This document shows, in pieces, positions 44,901 through 53,869 of a DNA stretch of 64,000 nucleotides. The position numbers and the translations under genes are program-made. Below the pieces are notes generated by a model that ran no database searches, was not told where the DNA came from, and was given only the letters and a program-made list of their open reading frames with translations. Numbering within the stretch: position 1 is the stretch's first letter; each line of letters starts with the position of its first letter. The DNA lies in the NCBI GenBank assembly GCA_023374045.1, contig CM041776.1, positions 279,185,999 through 279,249,998 of the forward strand, written 5' to 3'. Origin of the DNA: Limonium bicolor (Eukaryota; Streptophyta; Magnoliopsida; Caryophyllales; Plumbaginaceae).

Positions 44901-47244
44901 TGCTATTTTGATGAAAGTATTTCGGCCTCCTTGTACATATGTAGGGGATCCATTTGTTAGACTTCTAACAAGAGTTTATAATTAATATTTGAAGTAATTT
45001 TACAAGAGTTTACCTTAGGAATTTAACAAGGTATTTTTGCTACACCTTGGGATGATTGTAGATCCAAGTTTCCTTCATGAAATAATGAAGAGAATATGGA
45101 TTTAGAAGGTCTTACATTTCAGAGATTGCTTAAGGTAATTTACTAGGATTTTCAACACAAAAATATACCTTAACTTGATCTTGTTGTTCCTAGTGTTGTT
45201 GTTGAATCTAGGAACCCCCTTGGAACATTTATGCTTGGCAAAAATTGTAGAAGTTGCTAGGATGATTTCTTGCTTCAAGACTTAGGAGATTTAACTAGGA
45301 AATTACATTAAAATGGTGTTAGAACTTAGAACACCATTAATGGAGCTTTAAGCTCTAAGGAATTAACATGACAAAGGAAGAAGAAAGAGAGCTAGGAAGG
45401 AACTTACCAATTCGGTGATGAGGGCAAGGAAATGAATGTGGCTACGTGAGGTCTTAAGGAAAACAAGGCTGAATCAAGATGAGAATTATTGGTTGGTCAC
45501 ATGTCATTATTTTATGATATGTTTTGTTTATTTTGACTTCAAAAATATGACCACAATTGTCTCCTAAAACCACTTGTTTTACGGTAATGGAGAGGACATT
45601 AATGGGATGATTACTAAGCCTAGTGTATAGGAGATTAAACAAGACAATTATTTAGCATTTAATGAGCTTAATTATTGAGTCTAACCTTGTCTTTCCATGC
45701 AGGTGATCGGCTGTAATGGAGCACATAGGCAGCTCCTAACTCATGTAGTCTTGCGGCTAATGGAGTCCTAGAAGACTACTTTGATTTGTTAATTGTAAAC
45801 AAGATAATTATGGAAGTTAGGTACTTGTCTCATTAGTTTAATTATTTAGAAATCAAGGCTCCATTTCTATAGTCCTCATCGGCTGCACATGGATAGGTGT
45901 GGGTAGTTTATTTGTTAATTGTCTTAGTATAAAGTCTAGATCTAGCTTAGTGTTTTTAATGTCATTATTACCAATTACTAATCTTCTTGTTTTCTTGCTG
46001 CTCCCTTGCAGGTCATACGGTGGTGAGTGGCTCCAATTGACTGCTATGTTGCTAGATTAACAAATAATATAGGTAGGGATGAATCATCATATCATATGTC
46101 ATATTTTTTGTTAAAACTAGTCAAAAATGACTATAAATGGCGCCCAAGATGGTGGTCAAATGGGACTGATTCTCCATTTGATTTTTGTTACACTATATTG
46201 TACTAAGATCATACTAATATGTGTAATAGGTTCCAGCATTTAATTGGTACATTTATATCATGGTAAAAGATGAAAGTTTTAAGGTAAAAATGTTGATTTT
46301 AGGTACCTTTTTGACCCAAAAATCGCCCCCCTTGTACTATGAATTTAGCACTGTAATTAATTGATTTAGATGGTCAATTCATCCCCTTTTAAGGTTATCA
46401 ACTCGTGTCTCCTCAAAAACTTCAAGGCAATTGCGTAAAACGCGTTTTTGTGACACCCGAAGGTGCATTTTTGTGCTTTAAGACTTTTCTGGAAAATAAT
46501 TAGTCGCTATGAGTTCCAAGTGTTTATTGACATTGTTTATGGTCAATGATAATATGTTAAGGTGTTACATTGAGTTATATGGGGTTATATAAGCTTGCAA
46601 CTCAATTTCCGGGCTAACGGGACACTCCCGGGGCAAAAAGGAGCGTTAAGAAATTCGTCCGAGCACTTTGTTAATTTTTGTGAAAGTAGCTCGAGAACCC
46701 TCTTTGGAATAATGAATATTGATGATAGGAACTCTTAGAATGGTTTATATTGGAGTTTAAGCCACTTCGGTACCCCTCCGGGGCACTCCCGGGGGTTTAT
46801 GGGGCCCTCATCGGAAACCTCCGAGAACTTTGTCTTTAACTGAGAATCTATCTTGAGAACTTCATCTTAAATGTTAATTAAAGTTTAATTGTGTATTTAT
46901 AATGAAGTGTAATGCTTTACTTTATTTAATAAAGTATTTCCGGGACTTTCGGACCTTAAGGGGCCCTTAAGGGAACTCCCGGGCATTTTGTATTTTTACT
47001 CAGTTATAACTGAGGACTTGTGTTTTAAAGGTCATAAAATGATCCTTTATTATCCTCATATGAGTTTTATATCTTATATAACTTGATTAGCTTAAGGTCG
47101 GGCTTTAACGCTCGTTTTTGACCTTAAGGAGTTTAGGTGTGTTTTTAACGCCTGAGTGTTTATATATTCTCTTAGGGTTTTAATAATCCCCTAAATAATA
47201 TATATTCACAATTATTTAATTATTTAAATGTTAGGGGTATTTCA
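41968..47244 (-). repeat. 3' LTR of element C (5,277 bp)
   Basis: Matches 53,870-59,150 with scattered substitutions and rare small indels. Very AT-rich centre (about 43,440-44,880). The frames at 42,245-42,427 and 45,454-45,642 recur in the other LTR and are not called as genes. Confidence 0.92.
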
Positions 47245-47262
47245 GTCTACCCCCCTTAAAAG
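47245..47262 (-). promoter_or_regulatory. Polypurine tract of element C
   Basis: In sense ccttttaaggggggtagac, next to the 3' LTR, preceded by 'cttcgggatgaagt'. Confidence 0.85.
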
Positions 47263-47873
47263 GACTTCATCCCGAAGTCATAACTTATACTTATTCAACC
47301 TATGGAATCAAGTTCCTTATATTTGTTCCATGTATACTTATCATTCCAGGGTGCTAATACTATATTGGTACTTCTAAATTTCATCAACAATCCGGGTGTA
47401 TGTAACTTGAATAACCACAACATAAATAACTTAATAAATCCTGTAAAGCAAACAAGTGTCCCAACTTCCTAGCTATCCCACCAGGTCATAACTACACAAG
47501 TGCAATGCCAAATCCTCAGTCCTACAGAGTGCAGAGGCGTAAACCCTTGGCAGTAATTCCCTTGTGTGATTGCAATAGAAATTAACATATTGTAAAGTAA
47601 ATAAGTACTTCATAAACATCCAAGTGTTACATAGAACACATCAGTACCATTCAACCAAGTGTCACATAGGACACACCAATACCAATTGTTACATATAATG
47701 CAACCAATATCCATACAAGTGTACATAACCATAACCATCCAAACAATTGCACACATGCGCAACAAACAACCAAGTACAAAACCAGTTTAGACTGCAGATA
47801 TGCAAGTCGCATGTGGTGCTCTACCCCCCTTAAAAAGGGTTACGCCCACGTACCCCCACAAGTATACACAAAA
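47263..47873 (-). other. Non-coding 3' internal region of element C
   Basis: Between the pol stop and the polypurine tract. It holds a second polypurine-like motif about 25 bp after the pol stop (47,819-47,851; sense tacgtgggcgtaacccttttt then aaggggggtagag) and the conserved block at 47,455-47,570 shared with A and B. Confidence 0.75.
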
Positions 47874-49225
47874 CTAAGAGAAAAGTGCTGGATACTTGTC
47901 TCGCATGGAGTCCTCTAACTCCCATGTCGCCTCCTCAACGTCATGGTTTGACCACTGAACCTTGACCATTCTAATAGTCTTGTTCCTGGTCTCCCTAGTC
48001 TTGGAGTCTAAGATGCGAACCGGGGTCTCCTCGTATCTAAGTGTAGGATCTAGCTCGAGTGTCTCGGGCTCTAAAATATGCGATGGATGAGGCACATACT
48101 GCTTAAGCTATGAAATGTGAAATACATTGTGCACTCTCCCAAGCTCAACAGGTAAGTCTAATTTGTAAGCTAATGGGCCCACTCGCTCCGTAATGAGGTA
48201 CGGTCCTACATATTTCGGGCTCAGCTTGCCCTTCTACCCAAACTTAAAAACTCCCTTCATGGGTGAAACTCTAAGGAAGACTCGATCGCCTGCTGCGAAC
48301 TCAAGGTCTCTCCTACGGATATCAGCGTATGACTTCTGTCTGTCCTGGGCTATCTTCATGTTTTTGCGTATCTGTACAATGTCCTCTTTCATCTGGTCTA
48401 GGTACTCTGGCCCTAAGACGATGTTCTCACTGGGCTCGTCCCAACATAGTGGTGTCCTGCATGGTATGCCGTACAATGCCTGAAATGGTGGCATCTGAAT
48501 GGATGCATGATAGCTGTTGTTGTAGGCAAACTCGATCAGATGTAGTCGGTCTATCCAGCTTTCTTGGAAGTCTAAGGCACAAGCTCTGAGCATGTCCTCC
48601 AATGTTTGAATCGTTCTTTCACTCTGGCCATCTGTCTGTGGATGAAAGGCTGTACTTAGCTTCAGCTTCGGACCCAAGGCCTCCTGAACCTGCTGCCAAA
48701 ATCTGGAAACAAACCTGGAATCTCTATCTGACACAATAGACTTCGGTACGCCGTGGTGTCTAATAATCTCTCTCTGGAAGAGGTCCGCCAGCTTGGGGAC
48801 TTTCCAAGTGTCCTTGATAGGAATGAACTTAACTACCTTTGTCAGTCTGTCGACGATGACCTATATCATGTTAGCACATCCTCTAGTCGGTGGAAGACCT
48901 ACTACAAAGTCCATGGATATATCCTCGAACTTCCAATATGGAATGGGCAGCAGCTGTACTAATCCGCCCGGTCTCCGGTGCTCAAATTTCACCTTCTGAC
49001 ATGTCATACATCTTGCCACAAATTCTGCAACATCCTTCTTCAAACCACTCCACCAGAAATGTAATTTCAAATCCTTGTACATCTTCGATGACCCTGGGTG
49101 TACTGATAACGATGATTAATGAGCTTCCTGTAGTATCTTCTCCTTCAAATCTGGGCTGAACTCTAGAATGCACAAACGGCCATTCAGTCTGATTAACCCG
49201 TCTTCACTAAGTACAAAGTCATATT
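47874..49225 (-). pseudogene. Integrase and chromodomain of element C
   Basis: Continues pol in sense. Visible parts are an HHCC-type zinc region (SVHPGSSKMY... CMTCQ at 48,880-49,105), the integrase core with 'MDFVVGLP...VIVDRLTK', 'VSDRDSRF' and 'DGQSERT' (D, D, E all present), a GPY-like region (KLSPKYVGPY), and a C-terminal chromodomain (IRMVKVQWSNHDVEEATWE) ending at 47,874. Breaks are in-frame stops at 49,116-49,118 (TAA), 48,861-48,863 (TAG, where Trp is usual), 48,234-48,236 (TAG) and 48,108-48,110 (TAG). The chromodomain normally guides integration to particular chromatin. Confidence 0.88.
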
Positions 49226-50731
49226 TCTGCCTCTCAAAGATACCGCAGTCAACTGCTGTCTGATAGTCTTCATGTACTGGTCATTAGCCTGAGCACAATG
49301 TACCTCCTCGATGAGGCCGTTGTCTCCCGTCATGGCAAATAAAGAATGAACTCTACGGCTCAGGGCATCAGCAACAACATTTGCCTTGCCCTCCTTGTAC
49401 CTGAGGTCGATGTCGTAGTCCTTCAGAAACTCGACCCATCGCCTCTGTCTCATGTTCAGCTCCTTCTGTGTGAATAGATGTTGAAGGCTCTTGTGATCTG
49501 AGTAAACTATTACTGTAACTCCATATAAGTAGTGTCGCCAGATCTTCAGTGCAAAAACAACTGCTCCCAATTCCAAATCATGAGTCGGGTAGTTTTCTTC
49601 ATGCTTCTTCAACTGTCGTGACGCATAAGCAACAACCTTTCCATTCTGCATAAGTACACACCCTATCCCTGTGCCTGAGGCATCACAATATACTTCAAAT
49701 CCGTCGGTCCCTTCTGGAATGGTGAGTATTGGTGCCGACGTTAGTAGGTCCTTCAGTGTCTGAAAGGAACGCTCACAATCTGCTGTCCATACAAATGGAG
49801 AATCTTTCTTCATCAGGTTGGTCATAGGTTTCGCCAGTTTGGAGAAGTCCTGTACAAATCTTCTGTAGTAACCAGCTAATCCCAAGAAACTCCGGATATC
49901 TGTCACTGTCTTCGGCTTTGGCCAAGTTTTAACTACCTCAATCTTCGCAGGGTCTACAGATATACCGCTGACTGATATTACATGCCCTAGAAAAGATACA
50001 ATGTCTAACCAAAAATCACACTTTGAAAGCTTGGCATACAATTGATTTTCCCTTATGGTCTGCAAAACTTGCCTCAGATGCACCTCGTGCTCGGTCTTAG
50101 TCTTAGAGTAAACCAGAATGTCGTTGATGAACACAACCACTGATGAGTCTAACTGCTCCCTGAACAACCGGTTCATAAGATCCATGAATATAGCTGGGGC
50201 GTTCGACAATCCAAATGGCATAACTGTGAACTCGTAGTGTCCGTAGCGCGTTCGAAAGGCTGTCTTCTCAATGTCCTCGTCAGCTATCCGTATCTGGTGG
50301 TATCCTGATCTCAGATCAATCTTCGAGAAAACTGTAGCGCCTCTTAACTGGTCAAACAAATCATCAATCCGTGGTAACGGGTACTTATTCTTCACCGTGA
50401 CTGCATTAAGCTCCCTATAGTCGATGCATAGTCGCATGCTACCATCCTTCTTTTTCATGAACAATGCTGGTGCTCCCCATGGTGATGCACTCGGTCTGAT
50501 ATAACCTTTATCAAGTAGATCTTCTAACTGAATCTTCAGCTCTTTCATTTCTGCTGGTGCCATCCTGTAAGGTGCTTTAGCAATAGGTCCTGTGCCTGGT
50601 AATAAGTCGATGGAGAACTCCACATCTCTCTTGGGTGGCATCCCTGGTAATTCTTCTGGGAATAAGTCTGGAAAATCTGAAACGACTGGTATACTTGACT
50701 GTGTCTTCTCCTCCTGCCTCGAGTCCTGAAC
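49193..50731 (-). pseudogene. Reverse transcriptase and RNase H of element C
   Basis: A long open frame follows in phase from the protease after a stop. RT motifs are '[11 protein letters not shown]', '[14 protein letters not shown]' and '[13 protein letters not shown]'. The YxDD-box equivalent reads FINDILVYS, where this group has FIDD: the codon at 50,123-50,125 is AAC, so the first catalytic Asp is Asn. RNase H follows with '[12 protein letters not shown]', '[11 protein letters not shown]', 'YSDHKSLQ' and 'VVADALSRR' (all acidic residues present). The frame is lost near 49,225 by a one-base change; the expected continuation is in the next frame. Confidence 0.93.
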
Positions 50732-51249
50732 TTAACACAAATAGATTGGCTGTCCCTTCTTCATCTTCTTCATCAATGTAATGGCAAATACTAGCTTGAA
50801 TGTCGGCTCTCTAGGAGTACTGCGATATGAAACTGTCTTGCCCTTTGGGCTCTTCAGTAATAATCTATGCTCTGCGCAATGTAGTCGTCCCTTGTACTTC
50901 TGCAGCCAATCCATGCCCATGATGATGTCAAATCCCAAATTATCTAACTCAATCAAATCCGCTTGAAACTCTTCATTCATGATGTTAATATGAACTCCCT
51001 TGTGTAGTTTCGTGCACCTCACTCTCTCCTTCGTCGGTAATGTGACCAGGAAATCTGAGAGAGGTTTAGGGGTTGTCTCTAACTTCCTTGCTGATGTAGA
51101 GGATATGAAGGAGTGAGACGCTCCTGAATCGAACAGTATCGATGCACTCACACCATTTACTGTAAAGGTTCCCATGATAACGTTCCCCTTATCCTTTGCC
51201 TCGGTCTTGTCCAACACATTCAGCACCACTCCTTCATTAGACTCGAGGC
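50732..51249 (-). CDS. Aspartic protease exon of element C
   Basis: A good acceptor (ttgttaaccccag|g, exon from 51,249) begins the pol exon in phase 1, matching the donor at 52,220. Protease signature 'SILFDSGASHSFIS' is followed by 'DIIMGMDWLQKY', typical of Ty3/gypsy. The frame meets a TAA at 50,732-50,734, after which the RT part continues in the same frame, so this is a single nonsense codon or, less likely, a read-through site. The coding look resumes only at 'SNEGVVLNVLDKTE', which supports the proposed exon start rather than the ATG at 51,331. Confidence 0.8.
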
Positions 51250-51345
51250 CTGGGGTTAACAATTCATAAGATAGTGCATGTCTCAAAAGTATTAAAATGT
51301 CATTCATTAATCCAATGATTCTCACATACAAGCTCCATAATTACA

Positions 51346-52085
51346 TCAATATTGCCTAAATGTTAAATTCAACCGTCCGGGTTTCAAATGGGTAATGTTT
51401 ACTAAGGTTGATGGGGCTGTGTTCAACTTAACGCTCTTAATTCCATGGTAAACTAATCTGGATTCTCCACCCAATACCAACACGTCTCCTGACTTTAAAA
51501 TAATCTTTCTCGCCTTGTTCATCCTTTTCTGGTCACCGTATAAAAACTCAGCATCGTCTCCAATAGAAAATGATATAACTGGTATCCCATTGGTAATTGA
51601 CTCTGATGCCTCATCTCGGTCCTGGTGTAATCCAAGTTTTCCCCCTTTCTCATAGAAGTTTGCTATACAGATGTTGGCTTTCATATCCGGTATAGGGCTG
51701 GCTTCTAGTTGTTGTGCAATCTTGACCGTTTCTGTCACCAAAGTTTGGAAACTATCGGGTATCCTAGGAACTAGTGTTCCATCTACCTTTCTTACTTCAC
51801 TATACAACCTAGTTTGTGGATCCCAATTCTTACCCATACACATCATATACAATTTAAGTTTTGATCCACTACCGTATCCTGGATTATAAAATCCCCCAAG
51901 GCCTACTCCCAAGGTTCTACATTCATTTACAATGGCTATTTGTTCGTCTAAATTTAAATATTGCTTGAGTAGGATCATGCCGGGTCGAAGTACTTGGCAT
52001 TCTTTCTCTGGATATTCCCGACCTTCGCTCATAGGCTCAGGTGATCTCGGTCTCATAGGTACGGGATAAAAAATGTCGAAACATC
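51346..52085 (-). CDS. AlkB-type Fe(II)/2-oxoglutarate dioxygenase carried by element C
   Basis: An open frame, ATG at 52,056, 236 residues, ending NLTFRQY then TGA. It closely resembles plant ALKBH1-like/AlkB proteins: 'QVLRPGMILLKQYL', 'GGFYNPGY', 'MMCMGKNWDP', 'NICIANFYEKGGKLGLHQDRDE', 'VISFSIGDDAEFLYGD', 'SGDVLVLGGESRLVYHG'. Iron ligands H144, D146 and H204 and the 2-oxoglutarate-binding R228 (with R234) are all present. Family members remove methyl groups from DNA or RNA bases. The frame also runs upstream of the ATG (CFDIFYPVP) to an acceptor (cctaatag|g, 52,085), in phase with the donor after the zinc knuckles, so it is probably translated as a Gag-AlkB fusion. No stop or frameshift interrupts it, unlike pol. 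It has no internal intron. Confidence 0.92.
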
Positions 52086-52220
52086 CTATTAGGTGAGAGA
52101 TTTCCTAAATTAGGTCCCTCTAAATTTTATTTCACACAAAAACACATATAAGTCTTAACGACTGAATAACTGTAACACACATACATAGCATCATGCTCTT
52201 GATCTAAGTTCTAGGCTTAC

Positions 52221-52586
52221 CGGTTTCACGCTGAGCACTAGCCTCAGCGCCTGGAGTTCCCACTGTGTACAGGGTGTTCCTAATCGGAACTATCTCTTTC
52301 CCCTTCCGACTCCCGGATGAGGATGGCTGTCCTCCCGGTCCCCTAGTATAGGTGTTAGTCTGTGGTGCCTGACCTCCTCTGGGTCCTCTAGTCTCCGTAG
52401 CTGGTGTCCTCTGCGAACCTCTCGACCCCTTGTATGTTCTGCTTGTTGGGTTGGAAAAACACTCGTACTCCCTATGGCCTTCTTTCTTGCAATACCGACA
52501 CTCCACCTTCCTTCCTGCGCAGTCTACTCCTGGATGATCACCTCCACAGCGCTTACAGTAGTAGTGGCGCTGGGTAGGCTTATTGC
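52221..52586 (-). CDS. Gag exon 3: zinc knuckles and basic tail
   Basis: The exon starts at an acceptor (acaatag|gc). It encodes two CCHC-type knuckles in a row, 'CKRCGGDHPGVDC' (CX2CX4HX4C) and 'CRYCKKEGHREYEC', followed by a Gly/Arg/Thr-rich tail. The knuckles bind the retrotransposon RNA. It ends at a strong donor, accg|gtaagcc (donor GT at 52,219-52,220). If unspliced, translation stops at 52,204. This donor has two in-phase acceptors downstream: AlkB (52,085) and protease (51,249). Confidence 0.8.
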
Positions 52587-52662
52587 CTATTGTTTATACA
52601 ACATGGTTTAGTAAAGGTATAACTAATAAATGTTTGGTTAAATGAGAGGTGGGTATCCTTAC

Positions 52663-52784
52663 CCCTAGGCGGTGCCGATCTAAGCGGCTGTGCATCAATG
52701 GCTGGGCCGGTCAGACGAGGGACCTGATCCTTCGTTTTCTGACCATGGAAGTCCTTCCGCCCCTTTTTCTTGTCAAAGAATCTC
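52663..52784 (-). CDS. Gag exon 2 of element C
   Basis: A short exon between acceptor tgcaacag|g (52,784) and donor aggg|gtaagg (52,661-52,662). It encodes a basic stretch 'RFFDKKKGRKDFHGQK' and 'PAIDAQPLRSAPP', which continues the gag linker. Introns of 78 bp (52,785-52,862) and 76 bp (52,587-52,662) flank it. Phases agree on both sides. Confidence 0.7.
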
Positions 52785-52862
52785 CTGTTGCAGGTTTAGG
52801 TTAGTGACCAAACTAAGTGTAGGCAATATATAGATACTTCTCCTCAAGTAATGGTTTCTTAC

Positions 52863-53644
52863 TTCCCCTTCTTGTAGAATCCGCCAGATGTGGTTCCCCC
52901 ATCTTCTCCCTTAGTGTTCTTCCTCTTCTTTCCTTGGGCTTCCTCCCTGGACTGTAGCATTAATTCCGTTGCTGATGCTGCGTCATAGCACTCTTGAATG
53001 GTAGTGAAACGAATTGCTCCCATGGCACTCTGGATACGAAATTGCAAACCTCCCATAAATTTCTGAATCTTTACAACGTCGGAGTAGTCGACCCCTGGAA
53101 TGTAGTCAAGCAGGCTGATAAATCGTGCGAAGTACTGGTCGACTATTTGGCTCCCCTGGATCAATGTCTCGAACTCTTGCCTTTTTCTTTGCTTCAAGTG
53201 TTCGGGGTAGTATTTCTCCCGCAACACTTCTACGAACGCTGTCCATCCAAAATCCGGTGTAGCCCTATGGTGACCCTCTACAGACCGCCACCAAGTATCA
53301 GCTGCATCCTTCAAGTTGTATGCGGCGATGTCGACCTTCTGGTCCTTTGGAACTCTGACGGCCCTGAAAGCTTTCTGGTGTTCTACGATGAACTTCTCCA
53401 GTGCGGCGGGGTCTGGTTCCCCTGAGTAAGTCGGTACCCTTGCGTCTGCAACGTTCTTCAACCAATTGGTCTCCCTGGGCTGTGGCGGGGGGGGGGGGGG
53501 TATGGCTCCCGCAACTTGAGCTCCTAGTTGTGTGGCGAAGGCTGCCATGGCCTCTGCTAGGCCTGGTATTTCCGGGACATCAGTTGGTGCTGCTCCACCT
53601 CGTCCTCCTCTACCGCCTCTGCGTGGTCTTCCAACTCCAGACAT
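52863..53644 (-). CDS. Gag exon 1 (capsid) of element C
   Basis: ATG at 53,644. The N-terminus is Gly/Arg-rich, followed by a proline run from a G tract at 53,483-53,500 and then the retrotransposon Gag domain: 'TYSGEPDPAALEKFI', 'AYNLKDAADTWWRSVE', 'FVEVLREKYYPEHLKQRKRQEF', 'GSQIVDQYFARFISLLDY'. It ends in a Lys-rich tail. Without splicing the frame stops at 52,859, inside the consensus donor gaa|gtaaga. The exon is intact. It forms the virus-like particle in which reverse transcription occurs. Confidence 0.9.
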
Positions 53645-53839
53645 CTATAGTATAGTACACTATTATTTCTACTCGGTGCTACACCGTAATACACCCACAA
53701 TCATAAACATATAATAAAACTAACTACTAGCAAATAAAATGTCCCTAAGGTTTTTCTTTCTAAGTCACGAGTTCTCGCAGACGTTTCCCGTTATCCCAAT
53801 ATTCCTATGCTCATTGTTTTTGACTCAGTATCCTTCATC

Positions 53840-53857
53840 AGAGCGGTACTCCGCTCT
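53840..53857 (-). other. Hairpin overlapping the primer site of element C
   Basis: In sense agagcgg-agta-ccgctct, the same stem as in A and B with G-C at the seventh pair. Confidence 0.7.
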
Positions 53858-53864
53858 GATACCA
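53853..53864 (-). promoter_or_regulatory. Primer-binding site of element C (tRNA-iMet)
   Basis: In sense tggtatcagagc, 5 bases from the 5' LTR end. Confidence 0.93.
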
Positions 53865-53869
53865 CTTTT

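Noticed and set aside
50732..50734. A programmed read-through stop between protease and RT.
   Set aside because: Possible, but with several other stops and a frameshift downstream a plain nonsense mutation is more likely; left open.
51250..51331. Start of the protease protein at the ATG at 51,331.
   Set aside because: The residues before 51,249 do not look like retrotransposon sequence, and a phase-matched splice acceptor lies at 51,250-51,251.
51346..52085. AlkB as a host gene into which the retrotransposon inserted.
   Set aside because: It lies inside the element between gag and protease, in coding orientation, with phase-matched splice sites, and both LTRs and the target duplication enclose it.
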